Part shown: positions 25,382 through 35,200 of the stretch, piece by piece
How positions within the stretch are numbered: the stretch's first letter is position 1
Layout of the letters: every line of letters starts with the position of its first letter
Source of the DNA: Algihabitans sp965233705
GTDB taxonomy: Bacteria > Pseudomonadota > Alphaproteobacteria > Kiloniellales > DSM-21159
Assembly (NCBI GenBank): GCA_965233705.1
Contig: CBDDTF010000003.1
Coordinates: 1,054,001 to 1,118,000, forward strand
Length of the DNA: 64,000 nucleotides
Direction: 5' to 3'
Made by a program: the position numbers and the translations under genes
Notes under the pieces: model-generated
The model's database searches: none
What the model saw: only the letters and a program-made list of their open reading frames with translations
What the model was told of the DNA's origin: nothing

Positions 25382-26287
25382 TCAGGGGTTTCCGGCGGTC
25401 TCGCGCACGTCGAGGAAGTCGCGCAGCGCGTCGCCGAGGAAGTTGATCGACAACACTGTCAACATGATCGCGAGTCCCGGGAAGATGCCGAGCCACCAGG
25501 CGCGCGAGATAAAACTGCGCCCTTCGGAGAGGATCAGGCCCCAGGTGGGCGTCGCCGCCTCCACGCCCAGGCCCAGAAAGCTCAGGCTCGCCTCGGCCAG
25601 GATGGCGTAGGACACGCTGACCGTCGCCTGCACGATGATCGGCGCGGTGGCGTTGGGCAGCACGTGGCGCAGCATGATCCGCAGGTCGGAGGCGCCGACC
25701 GTGCGCGCCGCCTGCACGTACTGCTCCTCGCGGATCGACAGCACCATGCCGCGCGCGATCCGCGCGAAGTCGTCGATAAAGGCCAGGGAGATGGCGATGA
25801 TCAGGTTCCACATCCCGGTCCCGAACACCGCCACCAGGTAGACCGCGATGATGAAGTTCGGAAAGGCCCACTGCAGGTCGATGTAGCGCATGATGACCTG
25901 GTCGACCCAGCCGCCGCGATAGCCGGCCAGCACGCCCAGGAAGACGCCGACCACCAGCGCCAGGGCCACGGTCGACACGCCGATGAACAGCGAGACCTGG
26001 GTGCCGACCACGATGCGGCTGAGCAGGTCGCGGCCCAGGTCGTCGGTGCCCAGCGGGTGGGTCAGGCTGGGCCCCGCCATCATGTCCAGCGTCATCTCGT
26101 TGGGATCGAAGGGCACGATGAGCGGCCCGAGCAGCGCCAGCAGGACGAAGAGCGACAGCACGGCAAGGCCGAACAGCGCCTTCTTGTCCGCGCGCAGCAC
26201 GGCGCGCAGCCGGTCCCAGCGGGTCTGGCGGCGCGGCGCGGCGTTGGTATCGGGAGTGGTGTCGGGAGTGAGCGCCTGCCGGGTCAT
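25382..26287 (-). CDS. Oligopeptide/dipeptide ABC transporter permease (OppC/DppC type)
   Basis: 301 residues. An N-terminal cytoplasmic segment, then TM1 (LFGLAVLSLFVLLALLGPLIVPF), the periplasmic GPSLTHPLGTDDLGRDLLSR typical of DppC, five more membrane helices, and the EAA cytoplasmic loop (QYVQAARTVGASDLRIMLRHVLPN) that docks the ATPases. Start ATG and the upstream gene's TGA overlap by one base, so the two permeases are translationally coupled. Part of the seven-gene importer operon; 107 bases separate it from the downstream GGT-like gene. Confidence 0.93.
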   Translation of the reverse strand: MTRQALTPDTTPDTNAAPRRQTRWDRLRAVLRADKKALFGLAVLSLFVLLALLGPLIVPFDPNEMTLDMMAGPSLTHPLGTDDLGRDLLSRIVVGTQVSLFIGVSTVALALVVGVFLGVLAGYRGGWVDQVIMRYIDLQWAFPNFIIAVYLVAVFGTGMWNLIIAISLAFIDDFARIARGMVLSIREEQYVQAARTVGASDLRIMLRHVLPNATAPIIVQATVSVSYAILAEASLSFLGLGVEAATPTWGLILSEGRSFISRAWWLGIFPGLAIMLTVLSINFLGDALRDFLDVRETAGNP

Positions 26288-27234
26288 CAGTCGTACCGTA
26301 TGCGCGGGTCGACCAGGGCGTAGAGCAGATCGACCAGGAGATTGGAGAAGACGAAGATCGCCGAGACCACCAGGATGGACCCCTGCACCACCGGATAGTC
26401 GCGGTTCAGGATGCCCTGGATCAGCAGCCGCCCCAGCCCCTTGATGGCGAAGACGTTCTCCACCACCACGGCGCCGGCCATTAGCAGCGCGAAGGCGATG
26501 CCGATGACGGTGATCACCGGGATCAGCGCATTGGGCAGCGCGTGGCGCAGGATCAGCACCCAGTCGGGCAGCCCCTTGGCGCGGGCGACGCGCATGTAGT
26601 CGGTCTTCAGCACCTCCAGCATGGCGGAGCGGATCATCCGGGCGATGATCGCCGAGAAGGCGGTGCCGACCGCGATCGAGGGCAGGATCAGGTGCTCCAG
26701 CCAGGGCCAGAAGCCCTCCGACAGCGGCACGTAGCCGACCGCCGGCAGCCACTGCAGGGTGGCGGAGAAGAGGATGATCAGCAGGATGCCGAGCCAGAAG
26801 TCTGGCATCGACAGGCCGAGGAAGGCGACGAAGGTGACCGAGTGGTCCCAGCCGCTGTTGCGCCGGGTGGCGGCGATCAGCCCGGCCGGCACGGCGATGA
26901 CCACCGCCAGCACGAAGGAGAGGAAGGCCAGCGACAGGGTGCGCGGCAGCGCCTCGGCGAGAAGCTGGGTCACCGGCACGCGGCTGCCGTAGATCGAGGC
27001 GCCGAGATCGCCGTGGAAGAGGTTCCAGAACCACTTGCCGTACTGCACCCAGACCGGCTGGTCGAGCCCCATGCTGCGGCGCAGCTCCTCGATGGCCTGG
27101 GCGTCGCCGGCATCGAACAGCATGGCCCCGATGGGGTCGCCCGGCACCAGCCGGAGCATGAAGAAGACCAGCGTGGCCACCGCCCACATGACGATGAAGG
27201 CCCCGATCGTCCGCCTGAGAAGATAGCGCGCCAT
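26287..27234 (-). CDS. Oligopeptide/dipeptide ABC transporter permease (OppB/DppB type)
   Basis: 315 residues with the DppB signature N-terminus (ARYLLRRTIGAFIVMWAVATLVFFMLRLVPGDP), the RRSMGLDQPVWVQYGKW periplasmic segment, six membrane helices and the EAA loop (DYMRVARAKGLPDWVLILRHALPN). The C-terminus VDLLYALVDPRIRYD is typical. It forms the heterodimeric channel with the next permease. GC-rich stem-loops lie between this gene and the upstream substrate-binding gene. Confidence 0.94.
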   Translation of the reverse strand: MARYLLRRTIGAFIVMWAVATLVFFMLRLVPGDPIGAMLFDAGDAQAIEELRRSMGLDQPVWVQYGKWFWNLFHGDLGASIYGSRVPVTQLLAEALPRTLSLAFLSFVLAVVIAVPAGLIAATRRNSGWDHSVTFVAFLGLSMPDFWLGILLIILFSATLQWLPAVGYVPLSEGFWPWLEHLILPSIAVGTAFSAIIARMIRSAMLEVLKTDYMRVARAKGLPDWVLILRHALPNALIPVITVIGIAFALLMAGAVVVENVFAIKGLGRLLIQGILNRDYPVVQGSILVVSAIFVFSNLLVDLLYALVDPRIRYD

Positions 27235-27364
27235 GACCCGCGTCGTTCCTATCGCGAAGAAGGCGGCGGGGGCCGGCTCGGCCGGCCGGTCCGCCCCGGA
27301 CGGAGTCGGCCGCGGGCGGGGCGCCGGCCTTGGTGACCGGCGGCCCGCTCCGCGGCCTGGCTCC
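27235..27364 (-). promoter_or_regulatory. GC-rich hairpins between binding-protein and permease genes
   Basis: 130 bases with two compact hairpins, GCCGGC-TCG-GCCGGC (27272-27286) and GTCCG-CCC-CGGAC (27289-27301). Hairpins here commonly stabilise the upstream binding-protein mRNA or damp permease expression; that role is inferred. Confidence 0.4.
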
Positions 27365-29167
27365 CTAACCCACCGTCACCCGGTCGAGGTCGACCAGGCC
27401 GGGGATGCGGCTTTCCGCCGGGAAGGTGACGCTCTTGGCGTGCACCAGCACGTCGGCGGGGTGGAAGAGGAAGGCGCCGGCCACCTTGTCGGAGGTGATC
27501 CGGTTGGCCTCGCGCACCAGCGCGCGCCGGGCCTCCAGGTCGGCCGTGGCGCTCTGCTCCGTGGCCAGTTCGTCAACCCGCGCCTCGGAGAAGAAGCCGA
27601 AGGGATGCACCTCGGGGTCGCGCTTGCGGCCGTTGAACTTGGAGGTGGTGGTCATCCAGTCGACCAGGGCGTCGTCGGGATCGTAGTCGCCGCCGGAGCC
27701 GAGCCGCACCAGGTCCCAGTCCATCCGGTCGAAGTCCTCGATCATCACCGGGAAGTCCTTGGTCTGCAGCTCGATCTCGATGCCGAGATTGCGGCTGAGG
27801 ATGTTGGCCACCACCAGCGACTCGCGCCGGTTGGTCGGCGTGGTCAGCAGCCGCAGCTTGGGAAAGCCCTCGCCGTCGGGATAGCCGGCCTCGGCCAGCA
27901 GCCGCTTGGCCGCCTCCAGGTCGTAGGCCTGGTTGCTCTCCTCCGGCAGCGCCGGGTCGAAGTAGTAGCCCATCGCCGGGTTGACCGTGCCGAAGGCCGG
28001 CGTGCCGCGGCCGAACTGCGCCTGCTTCAGGTAGGTTTCGCGGTCCAGCGCCTTGGCCAGCGCCAGGCGCACCTTGAAGCCGGGCTCCTGCATCAGCTCG
28101 TCGAGCGGCTTGTCGAAGTCGGCGACCTTCATGACCTCGTGCCAGGGGTTGATCCAGACCGCCTGGAAGCCCGGGGCCGCCACCTCGCTGACCACCAGGT
28201 CGTCGTTCTGCACGAAGCGGTCGACCAGCTCGCCGGCGATCGGGTTGCCGCCGATGAGCTGGATGTCGCCGGCCTCCATCGCCGCGGCCAGCGGCTCGGC
28301 GTCGAGGATCGGCAGGATCTCGACCCGGTCGAGCTTGGGGCGCGCGGGATCGTAGTAGTCGGCGAACTTCTCCAGCACCACGCCCTGGCCGAGCTGGTGC
28401 TCGACCACCTTGAAGGGACCGGTTCCGACCGGCATCAGGCCGTAGTCGGAGGCGCCCATGGCCTCCAGCGCGCCGCGGCTGACGATGGTCATCGCCCGCC
28501 CGGAGCTGCGCTCCAGCGTCTTGACCAGGAAGGAGGCCTGGGGCCGGGCCAGGGTGAAGCGCACCCGGTGGTCGTCCAGCTTGTCCAGCGCCTGCACGTT
28601 CTCCAGCGCGCGCCCGTGGATCGACTGCTGCGGATCGCGCGAGCGCTCGAAGGTGAAGAGCACGTCATCGGCGGTGAAGGGGTCGCCGTTGTGGAAGGTG
28701 ACGCCCTCGCGCAGCTTGAAGGTCCACTGCAGGCCGTCCTCGGAGACCTCCCAGTCCTCGGCCAGGTCTCCCTCGGCGACCAGGTCGGCGTTGATGTGGG
28801 TGAGCCCGGAGAGGATGTTGGACGCGATCTGGAACTGCAGCACCTGGTTGATCTGGGCCGGGTCCAGGGTGACGATCTCGCCGACGCCGGACCAGCCGCA
28901 GCGCAGCGTGCCGCCGCTCTGGGCCGCCGCCGGGGCCGCGCCGCCCAGGCTGCCCGGCAGCAGGTGCCAGGCGCTCAGGGTCCCGGCCGCCGCCAGCAGG
29001 CGCAGCACGCTGCGCCGCTCCAGACGCGGCCCGCGCAGCGCCTCGCGCGACAGGCCGAACAGCGGATCGCGCCGGTCGAAGTCGTAGGCCTCGCGCAGCT
29101 CGCGCTCGACGCGCGCGCGGGTGGCCGGATCGGTGGTGGGATCGAGGGACGGGGTCTTGCGCACCAT
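27365..29167 (-). CDS. ABC transporter substrate-binding protein, family 5, Tat-like signal
   Basis: 600 residues from the ATG at 29167 (AGGAGG 11 bases upstream); a TTG three codons earlier sits too close to that site. The ~55-residue N-terminal extension is charged, then RLERRSVLRLLAAAGTLSAW resembles a Tat signal, ending APAAAQ. The mature protein is an SBP family 5 peptide-binding protein: GGTLRCGWSG, TFKLREGVTFHNGDPFTADDV, YGLMPVGTGPFKV, LALAKALDRETYL and AKRLLAEAGYPDGEGFPKL. Unlike most, the leader is unusually long and Tat-like, suggesting export as a folded protein. Ligand unknown; operon context suggests a peptide-like or gamma-glutamyl compound. Confidence 0.92.
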   Translation of the reverse strand: MVRKTPSLDPTTDPATRARVERELREAYDFDRRDPLFGLSREALRGPRLERRSVLRLLAAAGTLSAWHLLPGSLGGAAPAAAQSGGTLRCGWSGVGEIVTLDPAQINQVLQFQIASNILSGLTHINADLVAEGDLAEDWEVSEDGLQWTFKLREGVTFHNGDPFTADDVLFTFERSRDPQQSIHGRALENVQALDKLDDHRVRFTLARPQASFLVKTLERSSGRAMTIVSRGALEAMGASDYGLMPVGTGPFKVVEHQLGQGVVLEKFADYYDPARPKLDRVEILPILDAEPLAAAMEAGDIQLIGGNPIAGELVDRFVQNDDLVVSEVAAPGFQAVWINPWHEVMKVADFDKPLDELMQEPGFKVRLALAKALDRETYLKQAQFGRGTPAFGTVNPAMGYYFDPALPEESNQAYDLEAAKRLLAEAGYPDGEGFPKLRLLTTPTNRRESLVVANILSRNLGIEIELQTKDFPVMIEDFDRMDWDLVRLGSGGDYDPDDALVDWMTTTSKFNGRKRDPEVHPFGFFSEARVDELATEQSATADLEARRALVREANRITSDKVAGAFLFHPADVLVHAKSVTFPAESRIPGLVDLDRVTVG

Positions 29168-29183
29168 GGTCTTCAAGCCTCCT

Positions 29184-30257
29184 TCAGCTCTTCGTTGTTG
29201 TCGCGGCGGACTGGCGCTCGCCGACCTTCAGGCAGGCGGCCGTGTGGCCCGGACCGATTTGGCGCGCCTGCGGCACGCGCTGGCGGCAGTCGGCGTCGGC
29301 CAGGGGGCAGCGGGGGTGGAAGACGCAGCCGGACGGCGGGTTCATCGGGCTGGGGATCTCGCCGCCGGCGACGCGGTGGGCACGGGCCCGCTCCAGCTCG
29401 GGGTCGGGCACCGGCACCGCCGAGAGCAGCGCCTGGGTATAGGGATGCTGCGGGTTGTCGAACAGCGCGTCGGTGTCGGCCAGCTCGACCAGGTTGCCCA
29501 GGTACATCACCGCGACCCGGTGGCAGATGTGGCGCACCACCGAAAGGTCGTGGCCGATGAAGAGGTAGGTCAGCCCGAACTCGGCGCGCAGATCCTCCAG
29601 CAGGCGGATGATCTGCGCCTGGATCGACACGTCGAGCGCCGAGACCGCCTCGTCGCAGACGATGAATTCCGGCTTCAGCGCCAGCGCCCGGGCGATGCCG
29701 ACGCGCTGGCGCTGGCCGCCGCTCATCTCGTGCGGATAGTGGTCGGCCAGCCGCGCCGGCAGCCCGACGGTGTCCAGCAGCCCGCGCACCGCCGCCGCGC
29801 GGTCGCCGGAAACGCCGTGCACCAGCAGCGGCTCGGAGATAATCTCCTCCACCGTCATGCGCGGGTTGAGCGAGCTGAAGGGGTCCTGAAAGACCGCCTG
29901 GACGCGGCGACGGAAGTCGCGCAGGCCGGCCTTGTCGAGCTTGGCCACGTCCTGGCCGGCAAAGCGGATCTCGCCGGCGCTCGGGGTCTCCAGGCGCAGC
30001 AGGCAGCGGCCGATGGTGCTCTTGCCACAGCCGCTTTCGCCGACCAGGCCGAGGGTCTCGCCGCGGCGGATCGAGAGGCTGACCCCGTCGACCGCCTTGA
30101 CCGCGCCGACGGTGCGCTCGAACAGCAGGCCGCGCTTGACCGGGAAGTGCTTCTTGAGGCCGCGCAGCTCGACCAGCACCTCGTCCGAGGGGCCGGCCTC
30201 GGCGGCCGTGACGCCCGGACCGGCGGCGGCAGGCGGGGTGTCGGCGACGGCGGTCAT
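29184..30257 (-). CDS. Oligopeptide ABC transporter ATP-binding protein (OppF/DppF type)
   Basis: 357 residues. Walker A GESGCGKST, Q-loop VFQDPFSSLNPRM, signature MSGGQRQRVGIARAL, Walker B FIVCDEAVSALDVS, switch His in FIGHDLSVVRHI, then the C-terminal Opp/Dpp extension with Cys residues (CVFHPRCPLADADC), which in this family can hold an iron-sulfur cluster. The N-terminal ~27 residues are a disordered addition. Overlaps the preceding ATPase gene by 4 bases (ATGA). Pairs with it to power import. Confidence 0.95.
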   Translation of the reverse strand: MTAVADTPPAAAGPGVTAAEAGPSDEVLVELRGLKKHFPVKRGLLFERTVGAVKAVDGVSLSIRRGETLGLVGESGCGKSTIGRCLLRLETPSAGEIRFAGQDVAKLDKAGLRDFRRRVQAVFQDPFSSLNPRMTVEEIISEPLLVHGVSGDRAAAVRGLLDTVGLPARLADHYPHEMSGGQRQRVGIARALALKPEFIVCDEAVSALDVSIQAQIIRLLEDLRAEFGLTYLFIGHDLSVVRHICHRVAVMYLGNLVELADTDALFDNPQHPYTQALLSAVPVPDPELERARAHRVAGGEIPSPMNPPSGCVFHPRCPLADADCRQRVPQARQIGPGHTAACLKVGERQSAATTTKS

Positions 30258-31270
30258 TCGGCAGGCTCCGCGAGCAGGCGCGCGCTTTCGAAGCAGGCGC
30301 TGCGGTGGACGAGCGTCGGCGCGTCGGCCAGCACGCCGACCCGCTCCAATGGCGGCGCGGCCTCGGCGCAGTGCGGCCGGGCATAGCCGCAGCGCGGCCG
30401 GAACTGGCAGCCGGCCGGGCGGTTGAGGATGTCCGGCGGGTTGCCGGGGATCGGCTCCAGCGGCAGGCCGCGCGGCCGGTCGAGCCGCGGCACCGAGTTG
30501 AGCAGCCCGACGGTGTAGGGATGGGCGCTGCGATGGTAGACGTCGTCGGCGCTGCCCTCCTCCACCACGCCGCCGGCGTACATCACGGTCACCCGGTCAG
30601 CATAGCGCGCGACGATGCCCAGGTTGTGGGTGATGATCACCAGCGCGACGCCGAGCCGGCGGCAGAGATCCTGCAGCAGTTCGAGGATCTGCGCCTGGAT
30701 GGTGACGTCCAGCGCGGTGGTCGGCTCGTCGGCGATGATCAGCTCCGGCTTGCCGCTCAGCGCGATGGCGATCATCACCCGCTGGCGCATGCCGCCGGAC
30801 AGGTGGTGCGGGTACTGCTTGAGCCGCCGCTCCGGCTCGGAGATGCCGACCAGCTCCAGCAGCTCTATGGCGCGGGCACGGGCGGCGCGGCGGTCGAGGC
30901 CGAGGTGGGCGCGAATGCCCTCGGTGAGCTGGCGGCCGATCGAGAGCACCGGGTTGAGGCTGGTCATCGGCTCCTGAAAAACCATGCCGATGCGCCCGCC
31001 GCGGATCTCGCGGATCGCCGCCTCGTCGACCTTGAGCAGGTCGGCGCCGTCAAAGCGGATGGCGCCCTGGGCGATGCGCGCCGGCGGCGTCGGCAGCAGG
31101 CGCAGGATGGACAGGGCGGTGACCGACTTGCCGGAGCCGGACTCCCCCACCACGGCGTGAATCTCGCCCGGCGCCACGTCCCAGGACACGCGGTCGACGG
31201 CGCGCACCCAACCGGCGGCCGTCTTGAACTCGACGACCAGGTCGTCGACCTCGAGCAGCGCGGCGCTCAT
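30254..31270 (-). CDS. Oligopeptide ABC transporter ATP-binding protein (OppD/DppD type)
   Basis: 338 residues from the ATG at 31270 (MSAALLEVDDLVVEF, the usual start); the frame extends upstream without support. Walker A GESGSGKSV, Q-loop MVFQEPMTSLNPV, signature LSGGMRQRVMIAIAL, Walker B LIIADEPTTALDVT, switch His in IITHNLGIVARY, and the C-terminal Cys-containing CQFRPRCGYARPHC. First gene of the seven-gene operon; its promoter must lie in the 180 bases shared with the divergent GntR gene, which contains an AT-rich palindrome. Confidence 0.95.
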   Translation of the reverse strand: MSAALLEVDDLVVEFKTAAGWVRAVDRVSWDVAPGEIHAVVGESGSGKSVTALSILRLLPTPPARIAQGAIRFDGADLLKVDEAAIREIRGGRIGMVFQEPMTSLNPVLSIGRQLTEGIRAHLGLDRRAARARAIELLELVGISEPERRLKQYPHHLSGGMRQRVMIAIALSGKPELIIADEPTTALDVTIQAQILELLQDLCRRLGVALVIITHNLGIVARYADRVTVMYAGGVVEEGSADDVYHRSAHPYTVGLLNSVPRLDRPRGLPLEPIPGNPPDILNRPAGCQFRPRCGYARPHCAEAAPPLERVGVLADAPTLVHRSACFESARLLAEPAE

Positions 31271-31399
31271 CGCGCCGCCGTTCCGATGACGACAGCGCAG
31301 GCTGCCAGGATAACGCGCATTACACACCCATGCGTTCGGAGGGTGGCTTGGCCGCCCCGGCGCATTGAGGGCACCGGATTGCTTGACCGAAGCGGAGAG

Positions 31400-31417
31400 A
31401 ATATCATTATCGATATT
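31400..31417. promoter_or_regulatory. AT-rich palindromic operator between importer operon and gntR
   Basis: AATATC-ATTATC-GATATT, perfect 6-bp arms, strikingly AT-rich against a GC-rich background, within the divergent promoter region. FadR-type GntR regulators bind short palindromes like this; here the likely binder is the adjacent GntR protein. Confidence 0.6.
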
Positions 31418-31450
31418 AATCCTGCGGCGAGGACAACGGGGCTGTCAACC

Positions 31451-32218
31451 ATGTCGAACCACGCGCTGCGCTGGGGCCAGATCCTGGGTCAGACCGGGGC
31501 CGCGGTGCCGCCGCGCAGCAAGGGCGAGGCGGTGTACCATGCGGTCCGCCGGGCCATCCTGCTGAACGCGATCGGCGCCGGCGAGGCGCTGCTCGAACAG
31601 CAGATCGCCGGCGCGATGAACTGCAGTCAGGGCACGGTGCGCGAGGCGCTGCTGCGCCTGCAGCAGGAGGGACTGGTCAGCCGGCACGGCTACCAGGGCA
31701 CCTTCGTGTCGACCACCACGCCGGAGGAGGCCGCCCAGATGGCGCGCATCCGCCTGGCTCTGGAAGTCGACGGGGTGCGCCGGGCGGTCCCGCATCTCGG
31801 CCCGGCGGAACGGACAGCGCTGGAGGAGGTGGTGCAGCGCATGGCCGAGGCGGAGTCGGTCGGCGATGCCTACGCCCTGGCCGAGCTTGACCGCGCCTTC
31901 CACCTGACCATCTTCCGCGCCGCCGGCCTGGGCGCGCTGGAGCCGATCCTTTTGCGCTGCATGCTGCACATCCACCGCCACACCTTCGGCGCCGGCAAGG
32001 AGCCCTTGCGGGTGGACGAGCCCGGCTTCAAGCGCGGCTCGGTGCAGCACCGCGAGCTGCTCGCCGCGGTCGGCGGCGGCGATCCGGAGGCCGCAGCCCA
32101 GGCCATGGTCGGCCACATCCAGGCGGTGATCAATCGCTGGTCGCCGGACGTCAGCGGCGAGCTCGCCCAGCTCGGCAACGACCTCCCCGGGCTAACCGCG
32201 GCAGACAACGCCGGCTGA
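31451..32218 (+). CDS. GntR-family transcriptional regulator (FCD domain)
   Basis: 255 residues from the ATG at 31451 (MSNHALRWGQILG). Residues about 22-90 are a winged helix-turn-helix (SKGEAVYHAVRRAILLNAIG, QIAGAMNCSQGTVREALLRL, EEGLVSRHGYQGTFV-like ending). Residues about 100-235 are an all-helical FCD ligand domain (RLALEVDGVRRA, ELDRAFHLTIFRAAG, HRELLAAVGGGDPEAA) with the Asp/His metal residues of FadR-C. Divergent from the importer operon, so it is probably its repressor, responding to the imported compound or its product. Confidence 0.9.
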   Translation: MSNHALRWGQILGQTGAAVPPRSKGEAVYHAVRRAILLNAIGAGEALLEQQIAGAMNCSQGTVREALLRLQQEGLVSRHGYQGTFVSTTTPEEAAQMARIRLALEVDGVRRAVPHLGPAERTALEEVVQRMAEAESVGDAYALAELDRAFHLTIFRAAGLGALEPILLRCMLHIHRHTFGAGKEPLRVDEPGFKRGSVQHRELLAAVGGGDPEAAAQAMVGHIQAVINRWSPDVSGELAQLGNDLPGLTAADNAG

Positions 32219-32260
32219 GGCGGCCGCCTCCCCCGCAGCCGGCAAGGGGGCGGCCGCGGC

Positions 32261-35200
32261 TCAGGCCGCCTTGCTGGCCGCCGCCTTGCCCAGCGCCTCG
32301 AGCAGACGGCGCACGCCGCGCATCCGCTGGGCCGGCGACTCCCAGGCCCGCTTGTAGACCAGCTTGTGGTCGGGCCGCAGCTTCACCGTGCCGGCCTGGG
32401 CCTGGATGAACCGCACCAGCCCCTGCGGATTGGGGAACTCGTCGCCACGGAAGGCGACCACCGCTCCCTTCGGCCCGGCGTCCACCTTCTCGACCCCGGC
32501 ATCGCGGCACAGTCGCTTGATGGCGATCACGTCGAGCAGGTTCTGCACCTCTTCCGGCAGCGGTCCGAAGCGGTCGACCAGCTCGGCCGCGAAGGCGTCG
32601 ATCTCGGCCTTGTCGACGAGCTGCGAGAGACGCCGGTAGAGCCCCAGGCGGACGTGCAGGTCGCGCACGTAGCTCTCGGGGATCAGCACCGCGGTGCCCA
32701 GGTTGATCTGCGGCGTCCAGGTCTCCCCGCCCGCCTGCGCTTCGCCCGCGCCGTCGCCGCTGCGCTCGCGCGCCGCCGCCACCGCCTCCTCCAGCATCTG
32801 CTGGTAGAGCTCGATGCCGACCTCCTTGACGTGGCCCGACTGCTCCTCGCCCAGCAGGTTGCCGGCGCCGCGGATGTCCATGTCGTGGCTGGCCAGGGTG
32901 AAGCCGGCGCCCAGGGTGTCCAGCGTCTGCATGACGTGCAGACGCTTTTCGGCCGAGCTGGAGAGAATGCGCCCCGGCGGCAGGGTCAGGTAGGCATAGC
33001 CGCGCTGCTTGCCGCGCCCGATCCGGCCGCGAAGCTGGTAGAGCTGGGCCAGCCCGAACATGTCGGCGCGGTGGATCACCATGGTGTTCGCGGTCGGGAT
33101 GTCGAGGCCGGATTCCACGATGTTGGTCGACAGCAGCACGTCGTACTTGCGGTCGATGAAGGCGGTCATGGTCTCTTCCAGCCGGCTCGGCGCCATGCGC
33201 CCATGCGCGACCGCGACCTTGACCTCCGGCACCAGCTTGGCGAGCCGTTCCTCCAGCTCCTCCAGGTCCTCGACCCGCGGGCAGACGTAGAAGCTCTGGC
33301 CGCCGCGGTGGTACTCGCGCAGGATCGCCTCGCGCACCACCACCGGGTCGTAGGGCAGCACGAAGGTGCGCACCGCCAGGCGGTCGACCGGCGGCGTGGC
33401 GATCAGGCTCATCTCCTTCACGCCGGCCAGCGCGAGCTGAAGGGTGCGCGGGATCGGCGTCGCGGTCAGCGTCAGCACGTGTACCTCGGCGCGGAGCTGC
33501 TTCAGCCGCTCCTTCTGCTTCACGCCGAAGTGCTGCTCCTCGTCCACGATCATCAGGCCGAGGTCCTTGAACTTCACCGAGTCCGAGAGCAGCGCGTGGG
33601 TGCCGACGACGATGTCGATCGAGCCGGCCTCCAGCTCCTTCTTCACCGCGCTCGCCTCCTTCGGCGTCACCAGGCGGCTGAGCTGGGCGATGCGCACCGG
33701 CAGGCCGGCGAAGCGCTCCTTCACCGTCGCGTGATGCTGGCGCGCCAGCAGCGTGGTCGGCACGGTGATCGCCACCTGGTGACCGTTCATCACCGCGACG
33801 AAGGCGGCGCGCAGCGCCACCTCGGTCTTGCCGAAGCCAACGTCGCCGCAGACCAGGCGGTCCATCGGCTTGCCGGAGTTGAGGTCGGCCAGGGTATCCT
33901 CGATGGCGCGGAGCTGGTCGTCGGTCTCGGGATAGGGAAAGCGCGCGGCGAACTCCTCGTAGAGCCCCTCGGGCCGCCCGACCGGCTCGGACTTACGCAG
34001 CTCGCGCTCGGCGGCGATGTTGATGAGCTGGTCCGCCATCTCGCGGATCCGCTCCTTGACCCGCGCCTTGCGCGCCTGCCAGCCGCCCTGGCCCAGGCGG
34101 TCGAGCTCGATGCTGCCCTCCTCGCCGCCGTAGCGCGAGAGCACCTCGATGTTCTCGACCGGCACGTAGAGCTTGTCGCCGCCGTGGTAGACGACCTGCA
34201 GGCAGTCGTGCGCCGCGCCGCCGATGTCGAGGGTCTCCAGCCCCTCGTAGCGGCCGATGCCGAAGTCCACGTGCACCACGTGGTCGCCCTCGCCCAGTGT
34301 CGAGACCTCGGTCAGGAAGTTCTCCGGCCGCCGCCGCCGCGCCGGCGCGCGGGCGATGCGCTCGCCCAGGATGTCGGTTTCGGTCAGGACCGAAAGGTCG
34401 GCCGTGCCGAAGCCCCGCTCCAGGGTCAGCGACACCAGCCCCAGAGTGCCGACCGGAAGCTGCCGGGCCGCGCCCCAGGTCTCCACCGGGGTCTGCGGCG
34501 TCAGCCCGTGGTCGGCCAGCACATGCGCCAGGCGGTCGCGGCTGCCGCGGGAGTAGCCGACCAGCAGCACCCGCCGCCCGGCCGCCTCCTCCTCGGCCAC
34601 GTAGGCCTTCACCGCGTCGTAGAGCTTGCTCTCGCCGCCGGTGCGCGCCCCGGCGAAGTCCGGCGCCCGCCGGCCGCCGGCGTCGACCACCCCGGCCAGC
34701 TCCTCCGGCGCGGCGAAGGGCGAAAAGTCGCCGCTCGGCCGCTCCTCCAACCGCGCGCCCCACTCCTGCGCCGTCAGATAGAGCGCGTCGGGCGGCAGCG
34801 CGTTGTAGACGCCGGCCGTCGCCGCCTCGGCCCGGCCCAGGCTCTGGCGCGCGTCGTGGAAGTCGGCGACGGTTTCCAGCCGCGTGTCCTTCGTCTCCTC
34901 GGCTTGGTGGTCGAGGGTCACCCGCGCCTCGGGCAGATAGTCGAACAGCGTGTCCAGCCGCTCGTAGAACAGCGGCAGCCAGTGCTCCATGCCCGGATGC
35001 GGCCGCCCCTCGCTGACCGACTCGTAGAGCGGGTCGCCGCCGGTCTGGGCCCCGAAGGCGCGGCGGTAGCCGCTGCGGAAGCGCTCGATGCTGTCGGCCT
35101 CCAGCAGCACCTCGCTGACCGGCTTGAGGCTGAGCCGCGCTGCCGCGCCCGCCAGCTTGCCGCTGGAGATCTGGGTCAGGGGATCGAAGCTGCGCAGCGA

